IMG/VR virus record: IMGVR_UViG_3300035210_000044
Span: 1-41,405 of that record
Direction: 5' to 3' (one strand)
From: a virus
Length of the DNA: 41,405 nt
Positions 16,491-24,219 of this stretch are shown here, one piece after another. The position numbers were made by a program, and so were the translations under genes. The first letter of the stretch is position 1, and each line of letters opens with the position of its first letter. Below the pieces are notes generated by a model that did not search any database, had not been told where the DNA came from, and saw nothing but the letters and a program-made list of their open reading frames with translations.

Positions 16491-16670
16491 TCAATCCTCT
16501 TCAGTAATCCCGGCCGCGTCTTCTTCGTGACAGCCGGGGCAGTGCCAGTGGTTTACGATCCATTCACGGCGCTCGCTTGCTTTCTTGCAGCGCTTGCATG
16601 GAATAAGCGGGTCTTCGTCCGGCGGATCAAGTGGCGGGCCGCCGGGGTATACAGGGTTTCGGGGTTTCAC
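16491..16670 (-). CDS. 59-aa zinc-finger-like protein
   Basis: The gene starts at GTG 16670, overlapping the stop of the Arc-like gene (GTGA), and ends two bases before the next start. The N-terminal half is Pro/Asp-rich (YPGGPPLDPPDEDP). Residues 25-47 give CKRC ... HWHCPGCHEE, two CxxC pairs separated by 15 residues, a plausible zinc ribbon. Such small phage proteins often bind nucleic acid or other proteins. No function is assigned. Confidence 0.75.
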   Translation of the reverse strand: MKPRNPVYPGGPPLDPPDEDPLIPCKRCKKASERREWIVNHWHCPGCHEEDAAGITEED

Positions 16671-16870
16671 GGCTCGACCATTCGCTGATGGGCAATCTCG
16701 ATGACAAGGTCCATCGCCGCGCCACGGGCCAGCTTTTCGTCAATGGCCTGGCAGATGAACGAGTTGATTGCGATGTGCTTGTCTTCTGCGGCGGCGGCTA
16801 CAGCGTCGCGCTGCTCAGGGCTGGCGTAGCGGACAACGAACTTCGGGGCGGTGCGGGAATCATGGGCCAT
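16667..16870 (-). CDS. Arc-like ribbon-helix-helix DNA-binding protein
   Basis: This 67-aa product starts at ATG 16870 after AGGAAAAA. It shows the Arc/MetJ pattern: a strand KFVVRYASPEQR, helix AVAAAAEDKHIAIN, the SxNxFI-like turn NSFICQAIDEKL, and a C-terminal helix. Such proteins dimerise and insert the strand in the DNA major groove. It probably regulates phage or host promoters. A perfect 6-bp hairpin (16889-16906) lies just upstream of its ribosome site. Confidence 0.8.
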   Translation of the reverse strand: MAHDSRTAPKFVVRYASPEQRDAVAAAAEDKHIAINSFICQAIDEKLARGAAMDLVIEIAHQRMVEP

Positions 16871-16888
16871 GGTCTTTTTCCTGTCTGT

Positions 16889-16906
16889 TGCCGCTCGATT
16901 GCGGCA
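16889..16906 (-). promoter_or_regulatory. Hairpin upstream of the Arc-like gene
   Basis: TGCCGC, a 6-base loop, then GCGGCA. It ends 18 bases before the start codon and has no T-run after it on the transcribed strand, so it is not an ordinary terminator. Two other leftward gaps hold similar hairpins. Confidence 0.6.
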
Positions 16907-16911
16907 CCGGT

Positions 16912-17205
16912 TTAATTTTTGACGATCTGCAGCGCTTTCCCATCCGCGATAATGTTCAGGCGGAAAGCGTCGAAGGATGGTGATTTGAGAACGGTTGCGA
17001 TCAATTCGGGAAGCGCCTGCAAAAGCTCGGGGCGCATCTGGTTGTAGTCCACACAATGGAGCGTGGACAAAATAGCCATGGCCTCCCGGTCTGGCTTGAT
17101 GTCGAGCATCTGGACAATCGTTTGGATCGTGCAAATGTTGAAGCAGGAGCCTTGCGCCATCTTCTGCAGAGCCGCTTCCGCTGCAAGGATTTTCAGTTCT
17201 GACAT
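16912..17205 (-). CDS. Hypothetical protein, helical
   Basis: This 97-aa protein uses ATG 17205 with AAGGAA five bases upstream. It is mostly helical with a Cys-containing centre (GSCFNICTIQTIVQMLDIKP) and a C-terminal mixed region (IADGKALQIVKN). I do not recognise the family. A CCGCC-GACT-GGCGG hairpin lies 13 bases upstream of its start. Confidence 0.75.
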   Translation of the reverse strand: MSELKILAAEAALQKMAQGSCFNICTIQTIVQMLDIKPDREAMAILSTLHCVDYNQMRPELLQALPELIATVLKSPSFDAFRLNIIADGKALQIVKN

Positions 17206-17218
17206 GGGGATTCCTTGC

Positions 17219-17232
17219 CCGCCGACTGGCGG
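17219..17232 (-). promoter_or_regulatory. Hairpin upstream of the 97-aa gene
   Basis: CCGCC, 4-base loop, GGCGG in the 38-base gap after the methyltransferase gene, ending 13 bases before the next ATG. There is no following T-run. It may insulate or modulate translation of the next gene. Confidence 0.5.
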
Positions 17233-17243
17233 CGGACTTCTGG

Positions 17244-18248
17244 TTATTCGTGGGTTTTTATTTCTAGATAAGCAGCTACGAACTCTTTCGCCGCTTCAGC
17301 GTTGATGGCGTTTCCGTAGGCGCGCAGTCGTCCCACTCTTGAGGGATCCCCATTAGCCAGCGGGAATGTGCCGGGTTCAACTGGCCGCCACTTGTCATCC
17401 CTGCATCCAAGCCAGTCAGCAGTTCGCCAGAATCCGTTAACCGGGCCGGGCTGCATAAGATCACCTGCTTGCGCAGCTCCACCCGCTTGCAGTCCGGCTC
17501 CGGCTCGTAAGCGCTCCCCTTCCCGTCGCACGCCTTGGGTGTCGCCCAGCCCGACCAATTCACTACTTCCACTGTCTTCCGACTGCTGTCGTTGTTGCCC
17601 GCTGCGTTGTTTCCGTTCTGCGCCGGAGTTCCGGCCATTGGCGTTGGCCAACCCGCCAGCGCCACGATTTGATTGAGCGGTCGCCCTGTATCCCACGGCC
17701 TTGCGTCCTTCGCTCCTCGGTTCGCATCCGCCGCCGTGACTGTCGGCCACCCAGAACAGGCGGTCTCTGATATGCGGCGCACCGACGCCCGCAGACGGAA
17801 ACGGGATGGCCCCGAAGGCGTATTCCATGGCTTCCATGTCAGCGTGTACAAGGTCGACCCAAGGCTCGACAGCCTTGCTCGCAACCTGCTCTCCAAAGAT
17901 GACTGGAGGCCTGCACTGCTTGATGAGCCAGGCAAAAGTTGGCCAAAGGTGTCTTGGGTCCGCAAACCCAGCTCCAGCGCCTGCCGCGCTGAAAGGCTGG
18001 CATGGGCAACTTCCTGTCCAGACTGGTCGATCGTCCGGCCATCCTGCGCGACGAAGAGCGAGGGACCAAACTCCAACTCCAGCGAAGAAGTGGCACTGTG
18101 TGAAATCTTTAAGGTCGCTCGGGATGACATCTTCAATACTCCTTTCGTCGACGACGCCGGGCGCGATATGCCCGGCATCTATCAGGTTGCGCAGCCACTG
18201 GGCGGCGTAGGGGTCAAACTCGTTGTAGTACGCCGTCACAGTTGGCAC
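17244..18248 (-). CDS. DNA C5-cytosine methyltransferase
   Basis: This 334-aa protein starts at GTG 18248, six bases after the ATPase stop, without a clear ribosome site. Motif I is [12 protein letters not shown] (residues 54-65), motif IV is SCPCQPFS with catalytic Cys83, motif VI reads GEQV in place of ENV, motif VIII is IRDRLFWV, and the C-terminus has the [13 protein letters not shown] motif X. Between VIII and X lies a variable target-recognition stretch with repeated LAN/LGDTQG-like units. It likely methylates phage DNA to evade host restriction. A second open frame of 284 codons with an ideal ribosome site lies inside it. Confidence 0.92.
   Translation of the reverse strand: MPTVTAYYNEFDPYAAQWLRNLIDAGHIAPGVVDERSIEDVIPSDLKDFTQCHFFAGVGVWSLALRRAGWPDDRPVWTGSCPCQPFSAAGAGAGFADPRHLWPTFAWLIKQCRPPVIFGEQVASKAVEPWVDLVHADMEAMEYAFGAIPFPSAGVGAPHIRDRLFWVADSHGGGCEPRSEGRKAVGYRATAQSNRGAGGLANANGRNSGAERKQRSGQQRQQSEDSGSSELVGLGDTQGVRREGERLRAGAGLQAGGAAQAGDLMQPGPVNGFWRTADWLGCRDDKWRPVEPGTFPLANGDPSRVGRLRAYGNAINAEAAKEFVAAYLEIKTHE
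17276..18130 (-). CDS. Candidate overprinted gene inside the methyltransferase gene
   Basis: In a different frame of the same strand, a 284-codon frame runs from ATG 18130 to a stop at 17276. AAAGGAG lies at 18139-18145, eight bases before this ATG, a better ribosome site than that of the methyltransferase itself. The product ([20 protein letters not shown] at the start; [21 protein letters not shown] and [12 protein letters not shown] repeats; [16 protein letters not shown] near the end) resembles, as I recall, a protein often annotated as hypothetical or methylase-associated in phages and Proteobacteria. The repeats equal the other frame's LADTNG-like units, so conservation may be passive. 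Real translation is plausible, not shown. Confidence 0.45.
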   Translation of the reverse strand: MSSRATLKISHSATSSLELEFGPSLFVAQDGRTIDQSGQEVAHASLSARQALELGLRTQDTFGQLLPGSSSSAGLQSSLESRLRARLSSLGSTLYTLTWKPWNTPSGPSRFRLRASVRRISETACSGWPTVTAADANRGAKDARPWDTGRPLNQIVALAGWPTPMAGTPAQNGNNAAGNNDSSRKTVEVVNWSGWATPKACDGKGSAYEPEPDCKRVELRKQVILCSPARLTDSGELLTGLDAGMTSGGQLNPAHSRWLMGIPQEWDDCAPTETPSTLKRRKSS

Positions 18249-18253
18249 CTTGG

Positions 18254-19999
18254 TTATTGAGGGTTGGTTTCGGCGATGGCCTTGGCGATCCAGACACCGG
18301 TGACTTCCGGCCCAAGAGCTTTCGGTGACGGCATCTCCTTCATAGTCCCGCAGACGATCATGGTTTCCATGGCGCCGAGCCTGGCCAGATCTTTCAACAT
18401 GTCGAGCATCTGCGGTCGACTTCTGCTGTCGAGCACGTCGAAGCGGTCGAGGACGATCAGCTTAAGTTCACTGATCTGAGCGATTGCCAGCGCCAGCAGG
18501 CAGTCAGCCCGCCACTTCGCCGACTCACTGCATAGGCCGTATAGGCGATCGCCATAGACGATTTCCATGTCCTCGCGAATTACCACCGACTTCCAGCCGG
18601 ACAAGCGCGAAAGGATGGCTAGCGCATCATTCACCGGCGCCAATGCGGAGCCGAGGATTTCCGCGGGGATCCCGTTTGGTGACAGCGCTTCAGCGATAAC
18701 CTGCCAAGCCTTGACGTCTTCGTGGTTCTGGGCGGCTTTCTTCTCGGCCTCCGCTGCGCCATCAACCAGCTTTTGCCGTTCGGTAAGCGCCTCGATCTGG
18801 GCGCGGTAGGCGGCGGCGTTCTGGCGGAGCTTGATCAAGGCTTCATTGGCGGCCTCGATTTGTTCGTCCGTGACCGGCTCTACTTCACTTTGCAGGATGC
18901 CCAGCTCGTTGTTTGCGTTTTCGGCTGCGGCGATGGCCCGCTGGTCGTTCGCGAGGGTGCTCTTGTATAGCGTTACGGCTTCTTCAGCCTTGCGAAGCTC
19001 CTGCGCGATCTGAGCGGCTTTGGCCGGGTCGGCCTTGGCGCCTTCAAACTTCGAAAGCGTGTTGCCGCTGATGACCAGATCTGCCTGGCAGCAAGGGCAC
19101 GCGACCGGAACAGAACCGGTCTTCGCGATCTTCAGCTCGCCGGTAAGGCGCTCGACAACCGGAAGCCACTTGTTCAGGTCGGCTTCCGTTGCTGTGCGCT
19201 TAGCCGTTGCGCGCTTCAGAGTTGCGGCCAAAGCCTCAAGCTCTTGGCGCTTGGCCGCGATAGACACCGCATCCGCGCGGCGCTGCTCAAGGTTGCCGAT
19301 GTGGCGGTTTCCGTTTTCGATATCGGCCTGGGTCTTGGCAAGCTTTTCTTCGGCGGTCTTGATAGCCGCCGGGTCGGCCGCTGGGCCGTTCGGAATTTCC
19401 TGTTTCCATCCCTCTGCCTGATTGGCGCCCCAGTTCATCCCGGTCACAGCGCGGAAGGCGCCTTTGGCTTGCGTAGCGCGCTCGGCTGCGTCCTTCTGCG
19501 CCGCGACAAAACCACCGGCCAATGACGGCTTGATCGCCGCGGCCATCTCCGGCGAGGCGCCGCACTTGATAAGCATTGCTTCAGTGTTGTCGGCGCTGAC
19601 CTTGCAACCCGTCAGGCTGAACAGCATCTTGCGGCGGTCGGCCTGGGAGATCTGAGCAAAAAGCGCAGGCTCCAAAACATACGGCAGGTATTGCGCGCCC
19701 TTGATTTCGTTCGAAACCAGATGATCGCCTTTCGGCAACTTGAAGTCGCCCAGCGGTTCGCCGGCGCCATCGGTGATGGTTACCCGACCTTTAGCCGCGC
19801 CGTCGTGCAGCAGCTGGCCCAGGTCTTTCTTGAGGTCGACCCGGCGAGGCTTGCCAAGGATGGCCATGCTGATGGCGTCGGCGATCGATGACTTTCCGGC
19901 TTCGTTCGGTCCTGAGATAACCATGATCGGCGTGGTGAACAGGAGGTCGGCCCGAGCAAGGCCAAGAACGTTGCTGATCTGAATCGTCTTGATGTGCAT
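18254..19999 (-). CDS. SbcC/RecF-like ABC ATPase with zinc motif
   Basis: This 581-aa protein has Walker A GPNEAGKSS (residues 30-38), a coiled-coil arm with a CPCC motif at 301-304, an ABC signature-like CSESAKWRAD (490-499) and Walker B LKLIVLDRFDVLD (512-524). The order head, coiled coil, Cys hook, coiled coil, head is that of Rad50/SbcC, but the arms are short. The usual nuclease partner may be the DnaQ-like exonuclease encoded just upstream. It probably works in recombination or DNA end processing with RecT and the YqaJ-type exonuclease of the same operon. Confidence 0.88.
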   Translation of the reverse strand: MHIKTIQISNVLGLARADLLFTTPIMVISGPNEAGKSSIADAISMAILGKPRRVDLKKDLGQLLHDGAAKGRVTITDGAGEPLGDFKLPKGDHLVSNEIKGAQYLPYVLEPALFAQISQADRRKMLFSLTGCKVSADNTEAMLIKCGASPEMAAAIKPSLAGGFVAAQKDAAERATQAKGAFRAVTGMNWGANQAEGWKQEIPNGPAADPAAIKTAEEKLAKTQADIENGNRHIGNLEQRRADAVSIAAKRQELEALAATLKRATAKRTATEADLNKWLPVVERLTGELKIAKTGSVPVACPCCQADLVISGNTLSKFEGAKADPAKAAQIAQELRKAEEAVTLYKSTLANDQRAIAAAENANNELGILQSEVEPVTDEQIEAANEALIKLRQNAAAYRAQIEALTERQKLVDGAAEAEKKAAQNHEDVKAWQVIAEALSPNGIPAEILGSALAPVNDALAILSRLSGWKSVVIREDMEIVYGDRLYGLCSESAKWRADCLLALAIAQISELKLIVLDRFDVLDSRSRPQMLDMLKDLARLGAMETMIVCGTMKEMPSPKALGPEVTGVWIAKAIAETNPQ

Positions 20000-20023
20000 A
20001 ACAGGTCCTTTCGTGGTGGTCGA

Positions 20024-20743
20024 TTAGAAGCCGGCGCGCTTGAAGGCTTCGAGGTAATAGGGATCGGTCTCGGCTTGACCGCGGTACCAGCGAACGTAAG
20101 ACGATGGAACGTCTTGGATCGCATCGCCTTTGTGCTTGCCGAAGCCCATCACCGTAGGGATGCGAGCGATCTCGCTGAGCTTGTGAACTTCGTCCCATGT
20201 CCCGACAGGAATGCCGCGGGTCGCCGCTTCAGTGAGCAGGAATCGCAGCAGGATCGAGCAGTTTCGAACGTCGTCAAGCGCCGCGTGGGCACCGCGGAGA
20301 AGGTCGCGGATGCGTGACTCTTTGGCGCTGCGCCGGCCTATCAGGTAGAGCATGGCTGACTGGGTGTGACTGTCCTTGTCGGGGAACAGATAGCGGCTCA
20401 TGGCAAGCGTGCAAATAAGGTCAACCTTTGGCTCGCCAGCCATGAGATGGTCGAAGTAGATTTTGTGGCCAACCATAAAATCAACCGTCTTCGGGATCTT
20501 GAACGTCTTGCTGTCCGGGCAGCCAGCCAAGTCTTGGTGGAGGATGTGGTGCACCGCCTGAGCGCCCAAACCGATAGAGCAGCTCGGCTTAAATCGCTGG
20601 TGGTAGAACGGAAATGCCTTGGCGTTCGGGACATCGTGGAACTCGCCAGGCGTTGGCGGAAGCTCGAGCCAGGCCGCCTCAATGATTTGATCGACCTCTG
20701 GGTCTGTGCCGGTGGTCTCGGTATCGAAGAGAATTACTTGCAT
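20024..20743 (-). CDS. DEDD exonuclease (DnaQ / ExoX-like)
   Basis: This 239-aa protein shows Exo I FDTETTG (D7, E9), Exo II around VGHKIYFDH (D98) and Exo III HAALDDV (H153, D157/D158), all four acidic residues of the DEDDh class. The C-terminal ~45 residues (VMGFGKHKGDAIQDVPSSYV, then WYRGQ) match the ExoX-type C-terminal module that binds DNA. It should act as a 3'-5' exonuclease in recombination or repair. Confidence 0.9.
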   Translation of the reverse strand: MQVILFDTETTGTDPEVDQIIEAAWLELPPTPGEFHDVPNAKAFPFYHQRFKPSCSIGLGAQAVHHILHQDLAGCPDSKTFKIPKTVDFMVGHKIYFDHLMAGEPKVDLICTLAMSRYLFPDKDSHTQSAMLYLIGRRSAKESRIRDLLRGAHAALDDVRNCSILLRFLLTEAATRGIPVGTWDEVHKLSEIARIPTVMGFGKHKGDAIQDVPSSYVRWYRGQAETDPYYLEAFKRAGF

Positions 20744-20760
20744 GTCAGGTCCTTGCAGAA

Positions 20761-20783
20761 GCGGCGCCGGGTCAGGGCGCCGC
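20761..20783 (-). promoter_or_regulatory. 8-bp GC hairpin upstream of the DnaQ-like gene
   Basis: GCGGCGCC (20761-20768), 7-base loop, GGCGCCGC (20776-20783), perfect over 8 bp. It fills most of the 55-base gap and ends 17 bases before the exonuclease start. On the transcribed strand it is followed by TTCTGC, too weak for a normal terminator, so attenuation or RNA processing is more likely. Confidence 0.65.
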
Positions 20784-20798
20784 GTGGTTGGTTTGTCG

Positions 20799-21797
20799 TT
20801 ACTCAGCCGCGGCAGGGATCAGAACTTGGCGACCGCCCATGTCGTCTTCAGGGCTTACCACTTCGTCCAGCTCAAGGCGCTCGATGGCGTCGAGCACTGT
20901 TTCTTCCGGCAAGGCGTGATCAACCATCAGCACGCCGACCGAAACCGACTGGCGTTTAACGACTGTTTCGCGAATTGCGAAATAGATCTCGTCGGTCAGC
21001 GCGACGGGGGTGTCTTCACCGCTGAGCTCTTTGCCAGAAGATTCGCCGGCGGTGCTGCCTTCGACGTCGAGGTCATTGCCGCTACCCGTGCGAATCAGCT
21101 GACGCATGCCGCTTGCGTCCTTGGCGGTAAGCACGCCTTCTTCTTCCATCAGCGAGTGAATGTGCTCAGCCTTGGTACGGTCGCAGTGCAGGTAATTCTG
21201 CAAGCCGGCCACCGTGGTGTTCTGCTGAAGAATGATGAACTCGCGCGCATCGATCAGCATCTTTGGCGCAACCTCGATTTTATTTTCAGGCTTATCGGCT
21301 TTGCCCTTACCGGATCCGGCCTTCTTGCCCTGCGAAGTTGTGCCATCCAGGTCGAGCGGCTTCTGATCCTTGTCCGACTGGATGTTGTCCAGACCGCCGA
21401 AGTAGTCCATATCCTGCAGCAAGACAACCACTTTTGCTTTTAAGTGCGCTTTGTCCATCAGCTGCAATCGGCCTGGGTGGTCGCTTTCGATAACGCCTGT
21501 GATCTGGATTTCTTTCTTGGCAGTGAACCCGGTAAGGATCATCGGGACCTGGATCACTTCGGCGCCCAGCAGAATTTGCGCAGCAGTAAAGACTGTTTTT
21601 TTCAATGTGCTTTGCAGCGTGGAAATCACAGCGTCCTGTTGTTGCTGGCCCAGGTCGTTGTAAGGCTTGGTCTGCTGGCGAAGACTATCGATGCAGGCCT
21701 GTACCAAATCGTGAAGCATGAACTCGGCAGACTGCTCCATCGGGGTAAGGCCGTTGGCTTTTGCCGCGTCAAGTACCGCTTTTTGTGCAAGGTTCAT
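20799..21797 (-). CDS. Phage protein with two FtsK-gamma-like winged-helix domains
   Basis: This 332-aa product starts at ATG 21797 (AAGGA ten bases upstream; an in-frame TTG lies earlier). Residues 1-150 form a unique domain (LLGAEVIQVPMILTGFTAKK). After a Lys/Gly-rich linker, residues 185-245 read DAREFIILQQNTTVAGLQNY ... IHSLMEEEGVL, close to the FtsK gamma domain (EKRKASISGVQRQF ... IEQMEAQGIV). Residues 268-328 repeat the fold (IYFAIRETVVKRQSVSVGVL). FtsK gamma binds KOPS DNA and XerD. No motor domain is present. It may be a sequence-specific DNA-binding adaptor in replication or recombination. Confidence 0.8.
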   Translation of the reverse strand: MNLAQKAVLDAAKANGLTPMEQSAEFMLHDLVQACIDSLRQQTKPYNDLGQQQQDAVISTLQSTLKKTVFTAAQILLGAEVIQVPMILTGFTAKKEIQITGVIESDHPGRLQLMDKAHLKAKVVVLLQDMDYFGGLDNIQSDKDQKPLDLDGTTSQGKKAGSGKGKADKPENKIEVAPKMLIDAREFIILQQNTTVAGLQNYLHCDRTKAEHIHSLMEEEGVLTAKDASGMRQLIRTGSGNDLDVEGSTAGESSGKELSGEDTPVALTDEIYFAIRETVVKRQSVSVGVLMVDHALPEETVLDAIERLELDEVVSPEDDMGGRQVLIPAAAE

Positions 21798-22015
21798 ATG
21801 GTCCAATTCCTTCGAGAAATGCCGGCTATCCGGCGTAGGGTGGTTTGTTGCAACGTGGTCATGACAAGTCGATCGCCTTCAATTTCGAAGCGATTGCGCA
21901 TGTCGTTGGTGAAGTCGATTTCCCATTGGTTGCCGGCGTTTAACTCGGCAAGCGCCAGGGTTGAGAGGAACAGCGCGCGGCCGGTGAGGGTCGCGCCTAT
22001 GTCGTCAACGGCCAC
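21794..22015 (-). CDS. Small hypothetical protein
   Basis: This 73-aa protein starts at GTG 22015, six bases after the recT stop, and overlaps the next gene by ATGA. The N-terminus (DDIGATLTGRALFLSTLALA) is moderately hydrophobic and the C-terminus is basic. It sits between recT and the FtsK-gamma-like gene and is probably co-translated. No family recognised. Confidence 0.65.
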   Translation of the reverse strand: MAVDDIGATLTGRALFLSTLALAELNAGNQWEIDFTNDMRNRFEIEGDRLVMTTLQQTTLRRIAGISRRNWTI

Positions 22016-22021
22016 GCCGGG

Positions 22022-22894
22022 TCAGTCCATGTTTACTTCAAAGTCTCCGCCGGCCTTTTCGGCTTCGGGCTCCTTGTCGGTGATCTCGCCGGTCTGCTTG
22101 TTTACCTCCTTGGCTTCTGTGGCCGCTTGTTCGTGGACGCCAGAATCGTTCGGCTCCAGGTCAATCACAAAACCGTTTTCGATAATGGCGCCGCGGCCTT
22201 CCTCGGCGGCGTTGCTGACCTGAATGGCGGCGTTGACTTCGACAGAGCACGGCATGTACTTCAGAACCTGAAGCAACGGGATTTTCCGGCAGTACATCTC
22301 CCAGTTACTGAAGCTGTAATGCTTCTGGCCCTGCTTGTTGTACTTGTCACGGTGCTTGCGAATCTTGGTCACCCGCCAGAGCTCGATGATCGGCATCGAA
22401 GCGCCCTGCACCCAGCCGATCGCAAAAGCGTGGGTGATCTCGTTCGGGTCCTCGAGGTCGGTTTCGTTGTGGATGACCAGATCCCGCTTTGCGCCGTCCG
22501 TGAAGGTGTACTTCTGATCGCTGAAGATCACGCCGGTGTACACGGTGCCGCGACCGCTGCGCGATACCAGATCGACCAGACCCTTCCAGCCAGGAACGAA
22601 GGTGCAGGTGTCCTTGTACGGGATCAGGTAGCCGGCACCGTTTACGCCAGGCTCAAGACCGAGCTGGGCGGCGGTCATGATCGAAGCGGCAATGCTCTTG
22701 TGAGTGCACCGCTGCATCTGGGTCGAACTGCTGAACGCCGTCAGCGCAAGCCGGGCCATGCGGTCGGCTGTCAGGTGCTTGGGCAAGGCCAGAGCCAGCT
22801 GACCCTTGAGCGAGTCCATGAAGTTGCTGAACTGGGTGGTGGGTGAAAGTTGCTTGCCGCCGGATGCGGCTTCGCGGAGTTGGTTGGTCGACAT
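22022..22894 (-). CDS. recT: RecT-family single-strand annealing protein
   Basis: This 290-aa protein has the RecT core: LKGQLALALPKHLTADRMAR, SIMTAAQLGLEPGVNG, GYLIPYKDTCTFVPGWKGLV and SNWEMYCRKIPLLQVLKYMP. The C-terminal 50 residues are acidic and disordered, a region that in other annealases contacts partners such as SSB. With the YqaJ exonuclease encoded 11 bases upstream it forms a two-component recombinase (exonuclease plus annealase). Confidence 0.95.
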   Translation of the reverse strand: MSTNQLREAASGGKQLSPTTQFSNFMDSLKGQLALALPKHLTADRMARLALTAFSSSTQMQRCTHKSIAASIMTAAQLGLEPGVNGAGYLIPYKDTCTFVPGWKGLVDLVSRSGRGTVYTGVIFSDQKYTFTDGAKRDLVIHNETDLEDPNEITHAFAIGWVQGASMPIIELWRVTKIRKHRDKYNKQGQKHYSFSNWEMYCRKIPLLQVLKYMPCSVEVNAAIQVSNAAEEGRGAIIENGFVIDLEPNDSGVHEQAATEAKEVNKQTGEITDKEPEAEKAGGDFEVNMD

Positions 22895-22905
22895 GGTCTT
22901 CCTCG

Positions 22906-23811
22906 CTATTTAATCCGAAGCACCCGCTGGGTGCCGCGCTTGGTGAATTTCTCGCAGATGGCCGGGTGCTTGTCGCGGAAGGCATCAATCATAAAACTTG
23001 AATTGCCTTGCGACTTCCACGAAGCCAGCTGCCTGCCCTTGTGCGTCATAACCTGATGTTCCATGAAAACCAGCTTCAGCTTTTCTTCAAGATCATCAAG
23101 GTCTGACTTCTTCAGCTTCAGCTGAGATTTCAGGAACTTCACTTTTTTGACCAGATCAGCGATGTCATCGCCAACCTCGATCGATGTTCCTTGGTCGCGC
23201 TCGAACAGGCGGAAGATGTCGCTGACCTTAGTGGCCGGCGGCGGGTCGCGGCGCTGGATGCGATCCCAGAACTCGACCTCTTTGGCCTGGATCTTTTCGA
23301 TCAGCTCGTCATCGCGCTGGACTTCGTAAATGCGGAAGTCATCGATCCCGAGCATCACCGGCAACAGGCAGGAAGGCGCCGGCTTGATCATCATCCCGTG
23401 CATGCATTGGGCGGTGTAGTAAACCGGAATGCTGTCGGTGTGCTCTTCGCCCCACTGTGCACGGTCGTAAAAGTCTGCCGTCGTCTTGGCTTCGACGTTG
23501 CGCCCGTCGCTGGTCTCGGCATCGATCTCGGCGGCAAGAAAGCCATGCACGCCGTGGGTGTAACGATTGTTTCGACCGATTAGCTCGATCTTCTTTTCCT
23601 CGCAAAGCATGTCGAGGACGTAAGGTTCGAGGCGCTTGCCGCGCTCCAGGATCTTCAGCTTGCCCGGGTCGGTGATTGGCTTGCTGCCTTCGACTTTATC
23701 GAAGTAGACATCAAGCGCCGTTCGCCATGGGCTGATGCCGAGGATCGCGGCGACATCGGATCCGCCGAGGTACGTTGCGCGATCTGGTTGGGTTCCTGTT
23801 TGAAGGATCAT
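22906..23811 (-). CDS. YqaJ-type phage exonuclease
   Basis: This 301-aa protein matches the lambda-exonuclease-like YqaJ fold. YLGGSDVAAILGISPWRTAL is the typical start, HGFLAAEIDAETSDGRNVEAKT holds the catalytic D...ExK motif, and YYTAQCMHGMM follows. The C-terminal third is a charged coiled coil (KKVKFLKSQLKLKKSDLDD). It degrades one strand of double-stranded ends to supply single strands for RecT. Confidence 0.93.
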   Translation of the reverse strand: MILQTGTQPDRATYLGGSDVAAILGISPWRTALDVYFDKVEGSKPITDPGKLKILERGKRLEPYVLDMLCEEKKIELIGRNNRYTHGVHGFLAAEIDAETSDGRNVEAKTTADFYDRAQWGEEHTDSIPVYYTAQCMHGMMIKPAPSCLLPVMLGIDDFRIYEVQRDDELIEKIQAKEVEFWDRIQRRDPPPATKVSDIFRLFERDQGTSIEVGDDIADLVKKVKFLKSQLKLKKSDLDDLEEKLKLVFMEHQVMTHKGRQLASWKSQGNSSFMIDAFRDKHPAICEKFTKRGTQRVLRIK

Positions 23812-24212
23812 TAATCACCTCTTGAATTGGCGATGGCAGCATCTAATTCAGCCAATGCGCACTTTGCGAACGGCGATTTATCTCCGACAGCAATAACGAA
23901 AGCTTCGCGAAACCGGGCAAGAGATTCGAAAAAATCTGGATCCGATTCAGTTTCTACGGGTGGCGGTGGAAGTGCCATCCAGTGCGTTGGCTCGACCGGG
24001 CAGCGTGGCTCTTGCGTCGTGTCCATGTAGCACATCCACGCGCCTTTGCCGCCATCACCATCAGGCTCGTCCGACCACCACTGCGCCACATACGTGTTGT
24101 GATCGTTGCAGGTTTCGGCTCGACCGCTTTGGGTGCCGGGCCAGATGTCCCGCATTACGAGAACTGCCCTTCCGTCCCTTGGCGCGATTTCGATAGGTTG
24201 CCATTTGATCAT
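23811..24212 (-). CDS. DUF551-like phage protein
   Basis: This 133-aa protein starts IKWQPIEIAPRDGRAVLVM and contains WWSDEPDGDGGKGAWMCYMD and PTHWMALPPPP. The combination W.P....PRDG ... PTHWMPLP is typical of DUF551. The C-terminal 40 residues are helical. Function unknown; such genes are common in phage early regions. It overlaps the next start by one base (TAATG). Confidence 0.85.
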   Translation of the reverse strand: MIKWQPIEIAPRDGRAVLVMRDIWPGTQSGRAETCNDHNTYVAQWWSDEPDGDGGKGAWMCYMDTTQEPRCPVEPTHWMALPPPPVETESDPDFFESLARFREAFVIAVGDKSPFAKCALAELDAAIANSRGD

Positions 24213-24219
24213 TGCTTGG

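Noticed and set aside
20706-22846. Three long plus-strand frames opposite the FtsK-gamma-like and recT genes
   Set aside because: They are antisense to recognised genes, lack ribosome sites and have Cys/His/Arg-rich shadow composition.
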